DNA of 38,215 nucleotides, from the NCBI GenBank assembly GCA_934553255.1, contig CAKTEZ010000015.1:1-38215 (forward strand), given 5' to 3'. Under the pieces are notes generated by a model that was not told the DNA's origin, made no database searches, and saw nothing but the letters and a program-made list of their open reading frames with translations. Positions 17,831 through 27,084 of this stretch are shown one piece after another. The position numbers were made by a program, and so were the translations under genes. Position 1 is the stretch's first letter. Each line of letters begins with the position of its first letter. The DNA is from an uncultured Oscillospiraceae bacterium (GTDB lineage: Bacteria; Bacillota; Clostridia; Oscillospirales; Oscillospiraceae).

Positions 17831-19459
17831 TTACCACGCGGCAACCGCGCCGTCACAGCGCGGCTCCGTTCCCGCGGCGTAAACGCCGTCTCCGGTGCGC
17901 CAGATGATCTGGCCGCGCCCCATGCCGATCCGGTCCTCGATGACCTCGACCTCGTGGCCCATAGCCCGAAGCGCATCGGCAATTGCCTCGCCCGCCTCGC
18001 GCTCAAGCTGCAGCTTCTTCCCGCCGATCCACTGAATGCGCGGCGCGTCGAGCGCCTCCTGCGGATTCATGTGATAGTCGAGCGTGTTGACGATGACCTC
18101 GGTTTGACCCTGTGGCTGCATAAACGCACCCATCACGCCGAACGGCCCAACGGCTTCACCGGACTTGAGCAGGAAGCCCGGAATGATGGTATGGTAGGAC
18201 CTCTTCCCGCCCGCAAGACAGTTATCGCTCGCGGGATCGAGCGAGAAGTTCGCGCCGCGGTTCTGGAGTGAGATGCCCGTCCCCGACACGGCGACGCCCG
18301 CGCCGAAGGTCGTGTAGTTGCTTTGAATAAACGAAACCATGTTGCCCTCGCGGTCAGCCGTGCAGAGATAGATGGTCCCCCCACAGTGCGGGTCGCCCGC
18401 CTTCGGCTCCATCGCATGGTCCGTGATGCATGCACGGCGGGAGGCAAGGTATGCCGGGTCAAGCAGCTCACTGACCTTTGTTTTCATATAGCGCGGGTCG
18501 GCAATGTAGGTCTTTGTATCGGCAAAGGCCAGCTTGATGGCCTCCATCACCTTATGATAGTGTTCCGCGCTTTCGCGCTCCTCCGGCATCGGCAGGCCAT
18601 TCAGGATACCGAGCGCCATAAGTACCGTGATGCCGTGGCCGTTCGGCGGGATCTCGCAGACCGTATAGCCGCGGTAATCCTGCGTGATCGGCTCGACCCA
18701 CTCGGGCTTATAATTGCGGAAGTCCTCCTCGCAGAACCACCCGCCGGTCGCGCGGGAGAACGCCACGATCTTCTCCATCAACTCCCCGCGGTAATAGCTC
18801 TCGCAGCCGGTTGCGGCGAGAGAGCGCATCGTAGCGGCATAGTCCGGAAAACGGAACACCTCGCCCGCGCGGTAGGGCGTGCCGTCCGGCTTCATGAAGG
18901 ATCTCCACCAGTATTCATGCGGCGCGGCGTTCTCCGCCATCACCTTGGCGATGCGGCGGCTGTCGCGCTCCCACTGCCGCGCGACATTCACCGGAACGGG
19001 ATAGCCTGCCTCGGCGTAGGAAACGGCGGGCGCAAACAACTCGGCGAGCGGTCTTGTGCCGAAGCGCCGGTTCAGAGCCGCCCAGCCTGCGGGTGCGCCC
19101 GGCACCATCGTCGGAAGCCAGCCGGCCTTCGGCATCTCGGCATAGCCCATCGCGCGGACCTTTTCGGCGCTCAGCGCCATGGGCGCAACGCCGCTGGCGT
19201 TGAGTCCGTAGAGTTTTTTGTCCCGCGCGATCCACACGAGCGCGAAGCAGTCTGAGCCGAGGCCGTTTCCGGTCGGCTCGAGCAGCGGCATAGCCGCCGC
19301 CATAGCGACCGCCGCGTCCACGGCGTTGCCGCCGCGCTTCATCACATCAAGGCCGATCTGCGCGCCGAGCGGGACGCTCGTGCAGGCAACGGCGTTCTGG
19401 GCGTAGACTATGTTTCGCCGCGAGGCGTAGCGGTAGGTCAGCGGATCAAAGTCAGGCAT
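17831..19459 (-). CDS. Gamma-glutamyltransferase family protein (YwrD-like)
   Basis: Family members are N-terminal-nucleophile enzymes that cleave themselves and then hydrolyse or transfer gamma-glutamyl groups, for example from glutathione. The 542-residue protein shows the N-terminal GLDVMKRGGNAVDAAVA and EPTGNGLGSDCFALV signature. The probable processing threonine is T362 in CGGTIYLCTAD, and GAGVAVSGTGISLQNRG follows. It lacks a signal peptide, unlike secreted Ggt, so it resembles the cytoplasmic YwrD-like group. The sequence around the nucleophile (GTIYL rather than TTH) is divergent, so substrate and activity are not certain. The ATG at 19459 has a GGGAGAGGGA site; a promoter lies just upstream. 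Confidence 0.85.
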   Translation of the reverse strand: MPDFDPLTYRYASRRNIVYAQNAVACTSVPLGAQIGLDVMKRGGNAVDAAVAMAAAMPLLEPTGNGLGSDCFALVWIARDKKLYGLNASGVAPMALSAEKVRAMGYAEMPKAGWLPTMVPGAPAGWAALNRRFGTRPLAELFAPAVSYAEAGYPVPVNVARQWERDSRRIAKVMAENAAPHEYWWRSFMKPDGTPYRAGEVFRFPDYAATMRSLAATGCESYYRGELMEKIVAFSRATGGWFCEEDFRNYKPEWVEPITQDYRGYTVCEIPPNGHGITVLMALGILNGLPMPEERESAEHYHKVMEAIKLAFADTKTYIADPRYMKTKVSELLDPAYLASRRACITDHAMEPKAGDPHCGGTIYLCTADREGNMVSFIQSNYTTFGAGVAVSGTGISLQNRGANFSLDPASDNCLAGGKRSYHTIIPGFLLKSGEAVGPFGVMGAFMQPQGQTEVIVNTLDYHMNPQEALDAPRIQWIGGKKLQLEREAGEAIADALRAMGHEVEVIEDRIGMGRGQIIWRTGDGVYAAGTEPRCDGAVAAW

Positions 19460-19490
19460 GTCATTCCCTCTCCCTTGTTTTTGCGGTTTC

Positions 19491-19519
19491 AGTATAGCAG
19501 GTGCCTTGGAAAAGCGCAA
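19491..19519 (-). promoter_or_regulatory. Sigma-A promoter for the gamma-glutamyltransferase gene
   Basis: Minus strand TTGCGC (19519-19514), 17 bp, TATACT (19496-19491). The -35 box lies inside the terminator hairpin of the upstream hyp operon. Confidence 0.7.
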
Positions 19520-19545
19520 GGGAGCGTCGAGCGGCGCTCCCTTGC
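19505..19545 (-). terminator. Terminator of the oxidoreductase-hypA-hypB operon
   Basis: An 11-bp stem (19516-19526 with 19535-19545) with an 8-nt loop is followed on the minus strand by GCTTTTCC. It lies about 75 bp past the hypB stop and overlaps the next promoter. Confidence 0.7.
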
Positions 19546-19619
19546 TTATTTATTTGTCTATACTTTTGTGTCCCCCGTTATCCGATCCCTGGAGCTTTTT
19601 TCTTTATGCGCCAAGATCT

Positions 19620-20297
19620 TTATTCCCGGCTGCCGTTCCACTCGTTCACCTGCCCGCGCAGCCAATCGCACCAGGCGTCCACGCCCTCGCCGGTCTTGGC
19701 GGAGAGAGGGAATATCTTCAGCCTTGGGTTTCGCAGGTGCGCGTATTCCACGACCTTGTCCATGTCAAAATCGAAATACGGCAGCACATCGATCTTGTTG
19801 ATGATAAGCGCGTCGCAGACGGTGAAGATGAGGGGATATTTGAGCGGCTTGTCGTGCCCCTCCGGCACGGAGAGGATCACGGCGTTTCTGACCGCGCCCG
19901 TGTCGAACTCCGCGGGACAGACGAGGTTGCCGACATTCTCCAGCACCACAAGGTCAAGGTCCTCCGTCCCCAGCTCCCGAAGCCCCTGTCCGGTCATGCC
20001 CGCGTCGAGGTGGCACATACCGCCGGTGTGGAGCTGAATGGACCTCACGCCCGCGTCCGCGACGGTCTTTGCGTCCACATCCGAATCGATGTCCGCCTCC
20101 ATCACGCCGACGCGAAGCCCGCCGCGAAGCCGCTCCAGCGTACGCAGGAGCGTAGTCGTCTTGCCGCTGCCCGGGGAGGACATGAGGTTGAGAAGAAAGG
20201 TTTTCTCCGCCTTGAGCCGCGCGCGCATACGCGCCGCCTCGCGGTCGTTGTCGGCAAAGACACTCTCCTTCACTTCGATGATCTTATATCGTTCCAT
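19620..20297 (-). CDS. hypB: HypB, GTPase for nickel insertion
   Basis: HypB is a SIMIBI-class GTPase that works with HypA to deliver nickel to the large subunit of [NiFe] hydrogenases, or in some bacteria to urease. The 225-residue protein has the P-loop SSPGSGKTT (about 38-46). MEADIDSDVDA follows, then the G-domain metal-site stretch GGMCHLDA, LENVGNLVCPAEFD and the guanine-specificity NKID. It lacks the N-terminal CxxCGC site and any His-rich tract, so it is the minimal form. The ATG at 20297 comes 1 bp after the hypA stop, with GAGG inside hypA, indicating coupling. No hydrogenase or hypC/D/E/F gene is in the window. Confidence 0.93.
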   Translation of the reverse strand: MERYKIIEVKESVFADNDREAARMRARLKAEKTFLLNLMSSPGSGKTTTLLRTLERLRGGLRVGVMEADIDSDVDAKTVADAGVRSIQLHTGGMCHLDAGMTGQGLRELGTEDLDLVVLENVGNLVCPAEFDTGAVRNAVILSVPEGHDKPLKYPLIFTVCDALIINKIDVLPYFDFDMDKVVEYAHLRNPRLKIFPLSAKTGEGVDAWCDWLRGQVNEWNGSRE

Positions 20298-20298
20298 G

Positions 20299-20643
20299 CT
20301 ACAATGCCTCGATCTCTTTGATGTTGATCTCATTGCCGCGCACGAGCCATGTTTTTTCGCCGCCGCAATGAGGGCAGGTGCGCCCGTAGCGCACGGTGGG
20401 GTACTCCCGCGCGCAGTCCGCGCAATAGGTGACGGCAGGAAGCGTCTCGATCTTCAGCTCCGCCTGCGGCAGAAGCTCCGTCTTTTTCACCGCCCAGTTC
20501 CAGCAGTCCCTCAACTCCTGCGGGACGACGCCGGAGACCTCGCCCAGCTCCAGCGTGACGGAGGAAACGGAGGAAAGGCCATTCTCCTCCCCCACGCGCT
20601 CCACGCTCTGAATGACATGGAATACGATGCCCAACTCGTGCAT
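20299..20643 (-). CDS. hypA: HypA, nickel metallochaperone
   Basis: HypA binds nickel through its N-terminal Met-His and hands it to the target enzyme with HypB. The 114-residue protein starts MHE, with the nickel ligand His2. It carries the structural zinc site C74-x2-C77 and C90-x2-C93 (YCADCARE, RTCPHCGGE). Length and layout are those of the family. Its ATG overlaps the stop of the upstream oxidoreductase gene in the arrangement TAATG, so translation is coupled, and hypB follows after 1 bp. Confidence 0.94.
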   Translation of the reverse strand: MHELGIVFHVIQSVERVGEENGLSSVSSVTLELGEVSGVVPQELRDCWNWAVKKTELLPQAELKIETLPAVTYCADCAREYPTVRYGRTCPHCGGEKTWLVRGNEINIKEIEAL

Positions 20644-23435
20644 TACTTCTTATTTTTCCGCGCCGCACGCTTGATCCTGATTTCGCGCTGGATCATGTAC
20701 GGCAGAATGGCCTTCATCTTGTCCTCGCAGGCATACATCTTGCTGCACTCCGGCCGCTCGCGGTGAAGACGGATCGCGTCGAACGCGCACTTCGTCGTGC
20801 AGACGCCGCAGCCGATGCACTTGTTCGGATCGACCACGCTCGCGCCGCAGCCGAGGCAGCGGGCGGTCTCGCGCTTGACCTGCTCCTCGGTGAACGCCAC
20901 GCGTTCGTCGCGGAAGGTCTTACGCAGCGCCTCATTGTAGCCGATGCGCTGGCGCGGGGTGTTGTCGTAATTCACGGGAATGAGCGCCGTTTCCTTGTTC
21001 AGCTCGATGAACTGACGGCGGTTGCGGCCGACGGTCAGCGTCGCGCCCTGAACGAAGCGATGGAGCGAAACGGCGCCCTCCTTGCCCGCGGCGATGGCAT
21101 CGATGGCAAATTTCTGACCGGAGTACGCATCGCCGCCGACGAAAATATCGGCTTCCGCCGTCTGGTAGGTAACGGGATCGGCCTTGGCCGTGCCGTTGTC
21201 ATTGAATTCCACCGCCGTACCGGTGAGCAGATCGCGCCAATCGACCTTCTGGCCGATGCAGTAAAGCACATGGTCTGCGTTCGCGCTCGAGATGATGTTT
21301 TCGTCGAAGCGCGGGGCAAAGCGGCCCTCGGCGTTCTTCACCGCCAGGCACTTTTTAAATGTGACAGAGGCGCACTTCTCTCCCTCCTTGCCGACGGAGA
21401 CCACGCCCCAGCCCGCATGAATGGTGATCCCGTCGCGCTCGCACTCGCCGCGGTCCTCCGCGCCCATGGGCATCTCGTCGTACCCCTCAAGGCAGTAAAG
21501 GTCCACGCTCTCCGCGCCGCAGCGCACCGCGGTACGCGCGACATCCGCCGCGATGTTGCCGCCGCCGATGACGACGATGCGGCCCGTGAGCGTCTTATTG
21601 TCATGGAGGTTGACCTCGCGCATGAAGTCAATGCCGGCGGTGACGCCCTCGGCGTCGTCGCCCTCCGCGCCAAGCCTTCCGCCGGATTGCAGACCGACGG
21701 CGACATAGAAACCGCGGTAGCCCTGCTCGCGCAGCTGCGGGATCGTCACATCCCTGCCGACCTCCACGCCGCAGCGGAACTCCACGCCCAATTCGCGCAG
21801 AACGGCGATCTCGGCCTCGACCACATCCTTCTCCAGCCGGAAGTCGGGAATACCGTTCATCAGCATGCCGCCCGGTCGAGCTTCCTTTTCAAACACGGTC
21901 GGACGATAGCCCTTCTCGGCAAGGTAGTACGCGCAGGAAAGGCCCGCGGGGCCGCCGCCGATAACGGCGATTTTTTCGAAAAATTCGCCGTCCACCTTGG
22001 GGATGACCTTTTCCGGCACGAAGCGCGCGGCGGCGTTCAGATCCTGCTGGGCGATGAAGCGCTTGACCTCATCGATGGCGACGGCCTGATCGACCGTGCC
22101 GCGCGTGCAGGCGTCCTCGCAGCGGCGGTTGCAGATGCGGCCGCAGACGGCAGGGAACGGGTTTTCGCGCTTGATGAGCTGCAGCGCCTCGCGGTACTTG
22201 CCCTGCGCCGCCAGCTTCAGGTAGCCCTGCACGGCGATGTGCGCGGGGCAGGCGGTCTTGCAGGGGGCGGTGCCGGTGTCGTAGCAGTTGACGCGGTTGC
22301 GGTCGCGGTAGTCCACGCTCCACTTCTCCGGCCCCCACTTCACCTCGTCGGGCAGCTCCTGACGGGGATACTCGATGTAGCCGTCCTTGGTACAAAGCTT
22401 CTGGCCAAGCTTGACCGCGCCCGCAGGACAGTTTTCGACGCAGCGGCCGCAGGCGACGCAGTTCTCGCTCTCGACCTTTGCGACATAGGCGCTGCGAGAG
22501 AGATTCGGTGTGTTGAAAAGCTGGGAGGTCCGCAGCGCGTTGCAAACATTCACATTGCAGTTGCAGATGCCGAAGATCTTCTGCTCGCCGTCGATGTTCG
22601 TGATCTGGTGGACGAAGCCGTTGTCCTCCGCCTTTTTGAAGATGGCGATGGCCTCGTCGTAGGTGATGTATTCGCCGCGCTGCGTCTCCACGATGTAATC
22701 GGCCATGTCGCCGACCGCGATGCACCAGCTTTCCGCATCGTCGCCGCAGCCCTCGCCAAGCTTGGCGCGGCTCGCGCGGCAGGAGCACATGCTCTTGGCG
22801 TACTTGCCCTCGTATTTGCGAAGCCAGTAGGAGATGTGTTCCAGGTCGATGGACCGGTTCTCCGTTTCGATGGCACGCTCCACAGGGATGATGTGCATAC
22901 CGATGCCCGCGCCGCCCGGCGGGACCATGGGGGTGATCTTCTCCAACGGGAGCATGGTCATGCGCTCGAAGAACGCCGCGACCTCAGGATGCTCGTCGAT
23001 CTGGCTCTTACGCATATTGAGGAATTCCGCGCTGCCCGGAACGAACAGCGGCAGCACCCAGCGCTTTTCGTGGTTTGGGTTCTTGCCGTCCAGATTTTCC
23101 CAGTTGTATTCAATGATGCCGAGCCATGCCATTTCGGTGAGGAGCTTTTCCAGCGGCTCGCGCTCCATTTTCGTCAGCTTCATCAGCTGCTCGGTGGTCT
23201 TTGGCTTGCGAACGCCCATTTTGAGCGCCACATCCGCCATTTCGTCGGTCATCACACCGGCAAGGCCCCAGTATTCGGGGTCGTCCGCCGTGGCCTTGAG
23301 GCCGATGCGGTTGGTGATCATGCTGCCGAGCCGGAGGATGTTCTCGCGCGGCTTGTCCGTACGCGGGATCTTGAAATCCAGCTTGCTCTCGTCGAGAGGG
23401 AAGTTCGTGGGCTTGCTGCCGTTGATGTCGCTCAT
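20643..23435 (-). CDS. Multi-domain iron-sulfur flavoprotein oxidoreductase (GltD/NfnB-like)
   Basis: This 930-residue cytoplasmic protein is built of three parts. The N-terminal part (about 1-350) has cysteine clusters (SMCSCRASRAK, GICNCNVNVC) and a ferredoxin motif CVACGRCVENCP near 325. The central part (about 380-830) resembles glutamate synthase small subunit and NfnB: an Fe-S-binding helical region (CKTACPAHIAVQGY, CGRICNRRCEDAC), the FAD-binding GGGPAGLSCAYYLAEKG near 488 and the NAD(P)-binding IVVIGGGNIAADVART near 623. The C-terminal part carries CLGCGASV and CIGCGVCTTKC. It should pass electrons between a pyridine nucleotide and ferredoxin-like centres; partners are unknown. Coupling to hypA-hypB suggests a link to a nickel enzyme. 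AAAGGAG precedes the ATG. Confidence 0.85.
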   Translation of the reverse strand: MSDINGSKPTNFPLDESKLDFKIPRTDKPRENILRLGSMITNRIGLKATADDPEYWGLAGVMTDEMADVALKMGVRKPKTTEQLMKLTKMEREPLEKLLTEMAWLGIIEYNWENLDGKNPNHEKRWVLPLFVPGSAEFLNMRKSQIDEHPEVAAFFERMTMLPLEKITPMVPPGGAGIGMHIIPVERAIETENRSIDLEHISYWLRKYEGKYAKSMCSCRASRAKLGEGCGDDAESWCIAVGDMADYIVETQRGEYITYDEAIAIFKKAEDNGFVHQITNIDGEQKIFGICNCNVNVCNALRTSQLFNTPNLSRSAYVAKVESENCVACGRCVENCPAGAVKLGQKLCTKDGYIEYPRQELPDEVKWGPEKWSVDYRDRNRVNCYDTGTAPCKTACPAHIAVQGYLKLAAQGKYREALQLIKRENPFPAVCGRICNRRCEDACTRGTVDQAVAIDEVKRFIAQQDLNAAARFVPEKVIPKVDGEFFEKIAVIGGGPAGLSCAYYLAEKGYRPTVFEKEARPGGMLMNGIPDFRLEKDVVEAEIAVLRELGVEFRCGVEVGRDVTIPQLREQGYRGFYVAVGLQSGGRLGAEGDDAEGVTAGIDFMREVNLHDNKTLTGRIVVIGGGNIAADVARTAVRCGAESVDLYCLEGYDEMPMGAEDRGECERDGITIHAGWGVVSVGKEGEKCASVTFKKCLAVKNAEGRFAPRFDENIISSANADHVLYCIGQKVDWRDLLTGTAVEFNDNGTAKADPVTYQTAEADIFVGGDAYSGQKFAIDAIAAGKEGAVSLHRFVQGATLTVGRNRRQFIELNKETALIPVNYDNTPRQRIGYNEALRKTFRDERVAFTEEQVKRETARCLGCGASVVDPNKCIGCGVCTTKCAFDAIRLHRERPECSKMYACEDKMKAILPYMIQREIRIKRAARKNKK

Positions 23436-23507
23436 GGTCCGCTCTCCTTTTCTCCGCGGCGCGCCGCGTGATCTTCTTTCGTTTCCCGTCCTTCGGGGGA
23501 CGGGTTT

Positions 23508-23536
23508 ATCATAACATATTTTTCGCGTGGGGACAA
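23508..23536 (-). promoter_or_regulatory. Sigma-A promoter for the oxidoreductase-hyp operon
   Basis: Minus strand TTGTCC (23536-23531), 17 bp, TATGAT (23513-23508). The start would be near 23501, so the leader begins with a GC-rich hairpin (23485-23504) that may affect mRNA stability or initiation. The -35 box directly follows a T-run downstream of manA. Confidence 0.65.
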
Positions 23537-23558
23537 GAAAAACCGCGTTCTCCCGCGC

Positions 23559-24479
23559 TCACACGCGCGTGGCGAGGGCGCGGAGCGTCCCTGTGAGCCG
23601 CACCTCGCCGCTTCCGGCGGGAAGGAACAGGCTGTCGCCCTTTTTCACCGCGGCGGTCTCCCCGCCGCAGCAGACCTCTCCCTCGCCGTTGAGGATAAGG
23701 AGCGAAAGGAAGGACGCTGCGCCGCACACCGTCTCCTGCGGCGCGGCGAGCAGATCGACGGTGAAATATTCACAGCGGGCAAGATGGCCGCCGAAGTCCG
23801 GCACGGGAACGCCCGCCGTGCGGCGTGTCACATCCAACGCCTGCGCGATGTGCAGCGCGCGGGGTCTGCCGTCCGCACCGAGCCGCCCGTAGTCGCACAC
23901 ACGGTAGGTGACATTGCTGCTCTGCTGCACCTCCGCCACGACGATGCCGTGGCAGATGGCGTGGATCGTCCCCGCGGGGATAAACACCGCGTCGCCCGCC
24001 TTCACGCTCACGCGGCGCAGGACCTCGGGCAGCGTATTGTCCGCGATGCGGCGCGCAAGCTCGTCCCTGGAAATATCGCGCGCAAAGCCGCAGTAGAGAA
24101 AGGCGTCCGGTGCGGCGGAGAGGACATACCACATCTCTGTCTTGCCGTTCTGCCCCTCGTGGGCGCGGGCGTAGGCGTCGTCTGGGTGGACCTGAATGGA
24201 GAGGTCCCGCGCCGCGTCGATGAGCTTGATGAGTACCGGAAATTCCGCAAATTTCCGTCCCCGCTCCCCCAGCGCCGCGGGGTGTGCGGCGAGATAGGCA
24301 GCGAGGGTCTCCCCCGCGTCGGCTCCGTCCGCAAGCACGGACGGACCGTCCGGATGGCAGCTCAGCTCCCATGTCTCCGCGAGGCGCGCGCCGTCATAGC
24401 GCTTGCCGTAGTCGTTGATGAGTCTCGTCCCGCCCCAGAGATAGTCCTTGCAGGCGGGAAGCAGCTTGAGAATGGGCAT
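23559..24479 (-). CDS. manA: Mannose-6-phosphate isomerase, class I
   Basis: ManA interconverts mannose-6-phosphate and fructose-6-phosphate, the entry of mannose into glycolysis. The 306-residue protein matches the short Firmicutes type I form. WGGTRL is near the N-terminus, and the zinc-site residues lie in QVHPDD, KTEMWYVL and AGTIHAICHG. A second cupin domain at the C-terminus includes KKGDSLFLPAG. The ATG at 24479 has AAAGGAG 6 bases ahead. It lies 33 bp after the HAD gene at the 3' end of the first ABC transporter operon, with a terminator hairpin between. Its position suggests it handles a product of the imported substrate. Confidence 0.93.
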   Translation of the reverse strand: MPILKLLPACKDYLWGGTRLINDYGKRYDGARLAETWELSCHPDGPSVLADGADAGETLAAYLAAHPAALGERGRKFAEFPVLIKLIDAARDLSIQVHPDDAYARAHEGQNGKTEMWYVLSAAPDAFLYCGFARDISRDELARRIADNTLPEVLRRVSVKAGDAVFIPAGTIHAICHGIVVAEVQQSSNVTYRVCDYGRLGADGRPRALHIAQALDVTRRTAGVPVPDFGGHLARCEYFTVDLLAAPQETVCGAASFLSLLILNGEGEVCCGGETAAVKKGDSLFLPAGSGEVRLTGTLRALATRV

Positions 24480-24496
24480 AGGCTTCTCCTTTCGGT

Positions 24497-24533
24497 GGAA
24501 AAGCGCGCGGGATCAGAGGACCCCGCGCGCTTT
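24497..24533 (-). terminator. Hairpin enclosing the HAD-gene stop codon
   Basis: A 12-bp GC-rich stem (24500-24511 with 24522-24533) is followed on the minus strand by TTTT. The HAD stop codon (24513-24515) lies in its loop. It would end or attenuate transcription between the HAD gene and manA. Confidence 0.7.
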
Positions 24534-25118
24534 GAGTTCCTCGCGCAGCTGCGCGGCATCGTGGAACACGATGCCCTGCATACCGGCATTCTCCGCCGCC
24601 TCGATGTTTGGCGGAAAATCGTCGATAAACACGCAGCGCTGCGGTGTGAGATGAAATTTGTCAAACAGCGCCTGGTAGATGGCGGCCTCCGGCTTGAGCA
24701 GGTGGACGTCTGCCGAGATCAGCGTGCCGGAGAAGCACTCGCTGCCCGGAATATCGTGCCAGTACTCGTGCTGGCGGTGGGCGGCGTTGGAGAGCAGATA
24801 GAGCGTGCAGCCCCTTGCCTTCAGCTCGCGCACCACCTCCGCCGTACCCGCAATGGGCGCGATCGGCTCGTTCCAATGATAAATAATGTAGTCCGCAGCG
24901 GCGTGCAGTTCTTTCGGCAGCCTCGCGCAGGCATGGGCATAGACTTCCTCCTCGGTGATGGTGCCGCGGTCAAGCCGCACCCAGTCCGCCGTGTGGAGAA
25001 GTCCGCGCAGGAGCAGCTCGCGCCCCTCCGCGCCGATGTTCAGACGCTTGGAAAACAGCTCCGCGCTGAAGTCCACCAGCACGCCGCCCATATCAAAAAC
25101 AACGGTATCGATCCTCAT
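24513..25118 (-). CDS. HAD-superfamily phosphatase (subfamily IA, variant 3 type)
   Basis: HAD enzymes of this type remove phosphate from small sugar phosphates or related metabolites. The 201-residue protein has motif I FDMGGVLV with nucleophile D9, motif II LLSNAAH, the lysine in HLLKPEA and motif IV VFIDDFPPNIEAA. The second aspartate usual in motif I (DxD) is glycine, as in the YihX-like sugar-phosphatase group. The cap is a short helical insert (about 15-90). The ATG at 25118 overlaps the permease stop as TAATG, a coupling signal, so it is part of the transporter operon. A beta-phosphoglucomutase role is unlikely without the second Asp. Confidence 0.85.
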   Translation of the reverse strand: MRIDTVVFDMGGVLVDFSAELFSKRLNIGAEGRELLLRGLLHTADWVRLDRGTITEEEVYAHACARLPKELHAAADYIIYHWNEPIAPIAGTAEVVRELKARGCTLYLLSNAAHRQHEYWHDIPGSECFSGTLISADVHLLKPEAAIYQALFDKFHLTPQRCVFIDDFPPNIEAAENAGMQGIVFHDAAQLREELKARGVL

Positions 25119-27084
25119 TACAGCTTCTCTCCCGGTTCGTCGGGGATCGCGGCGGCGACCGCCGCTTCCTCCGCCTCCGCCGCCACCGCGGCAGACTCTT
25201 TCTTGAACAGGCCCGTCAGCTTCGCCATGCGGCGACGGCGGCGGTCCTTGGCCTCCAGCCGCTCGCCGAGGTCACGCGCGCCCACGCCGTAGACCAGATA
25301 CAGGATCAATCCGGACACCAGCATGATGAACACGGTCGAGGCGCAGCGGCGGCCCGAGGCGTTGACATTGTAGCCGTACAGCCCCTCCTCCGCACACATG
25401 GACTGTATGACCATGGCATAGCTCGTGCCGTAGGAGCTGGCAAAGGTGGCGGACATATCGTACTCGGTGAACAGCGCGTTGAAGTTCAGCGCGAACACCG
25501 CCAGCACGCTCGGCAGAATGATGGGCAGCTTGACGCGCAGGAATGTGGTCACGCCGCTCGCGCCCATATTGCGCGCGGCGTCCTCCAGCTCCTCGTCGAT
25601 GGCGTAGAACGCGGCCTTGATCATACGCAGCGAAAACGGCAGCTTGACCACCGTATACGCCAGCACGATCAGAATGCGGACATGCTCGGCGAAGTAAAGG
25701 TTCACATTGCCGACATACCAGATGTTCTCGGCGTTGAAGTAGGTGCGGTAGGAGTAGCAGATGAGAATGGTCGGCAGCAGCCACGGGAAGAGCAGGCAGT
25801 ATTCCAGCACCACGCCGGACTTCTTATTGCGGTTTTTGAAGATGTAGTTGCAGGCCAACACGACGATCAGGCACGCGAGTGCCGCGGCAAGAATGGACAG
25901 CACAAAGCTCATTTTGATGCCGCCGAGGGTCGCTTCGTTGGCAAACAGGCCCGAAATGGAACCCTTGCGTACCTTGTAGGTCCCGCGCGAGGTGAGGTAC
26001 TGGTAATCCTGCGTGCCGAAGAAGTTGATGAGCGTCCAGTTGGAAAGGTCGAGCTTCTTCATGCGGATGGCGCTGTAGGTCTGGAACGAGAAAATGACGA
26101 TCATCACCACGGGGATCATATAGATGATGAACAGAATGTAGGCGTAGATGTGCGCGATGGCATTCCAGACAGGATTTGTGATCTTCTGCTTTTGCAGCCG
26201 CGCCTTGGTCTTGGAGACGGAGAGGTAATGTCCCTTGCGCTCATAGGCGGAAAGCACGGTCAGCAGGACAATGGTGAACATCGCCAGAAGGATGGACAGC
26301 AGTGCCGCGCGCGCCTGCGGGAAGGCTTCGTCCGCGGTGGACGAGCCGGCGAGACGCACGATCTCGGGATTGATGGAGTCGTAGCCGAGCAGCGTCGGCG
26401 CGGACATGGCGCACAGACCCGTGATGAAGGTCATGACCGTGAGCGAGAACATGGTCGGCACAAGGGTCGGGAAAACGACCTTCCAGAGGACCTTGAAGGG
26501 CTTCGCGCCCATGTTGCGCGCGGCCTCGACGGTGTTGTAGTCGATGCCGCGGATGGCGTTTCTCAGGAAAAGCGCATGGTTGCTCGTGCAGGCGAAGGTC
26601 ATCGTAAAGAGGACCGCGTTGAAACCGGAGAACCATGTGGGGTCAAAGCTCGGAAAGGCGTTGACGAGCGCGGTGGTGAGAATGCCGTCGGAGGCGTAGA
26701 GGAAGAGGTAGCCCGTCACCAGCGCGACGCCGGAGTAGATCATCGTGGTCATGTAGCCGAGGCGCAGAATGTTCGCGCCCTTGATGTCGAAATACTCCGT
26801 CAGCAGCACGATGGACACGCCCACCACATTGACGGTAACGACAAGGCAGATGGCAAGCTTGAGGGAGTTCCAGACATAACGGCCCATATTGCCCGCGAAG
26901 AAAAAGCGGATGACCGCGAAGGGATCGCGTACGCCCTCGGCGTTCGTGGTGGTGAAGATGCTCGTGAGCGTGTTCAGGCACGGCAGGAGCATGAAGCCGA
27001 AGAAAAAGTAGGCAAAGATCACGATGCCGAGCATTCGCGCCACAAAGGCCGCGTCAAAGCGGGACTTGGTGAGAGAGCCGCCCA

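Noticed and set aside
20763..23471. Open frame of 902 residues on the plus strand
   Set aside because: It mirrors the oxidoreductase gene on the other strand. Its translation is Ala/Arg/Asp/Val-rich low-complexity with no domain, which is normal for the antisense of GC-rich coding DNA.
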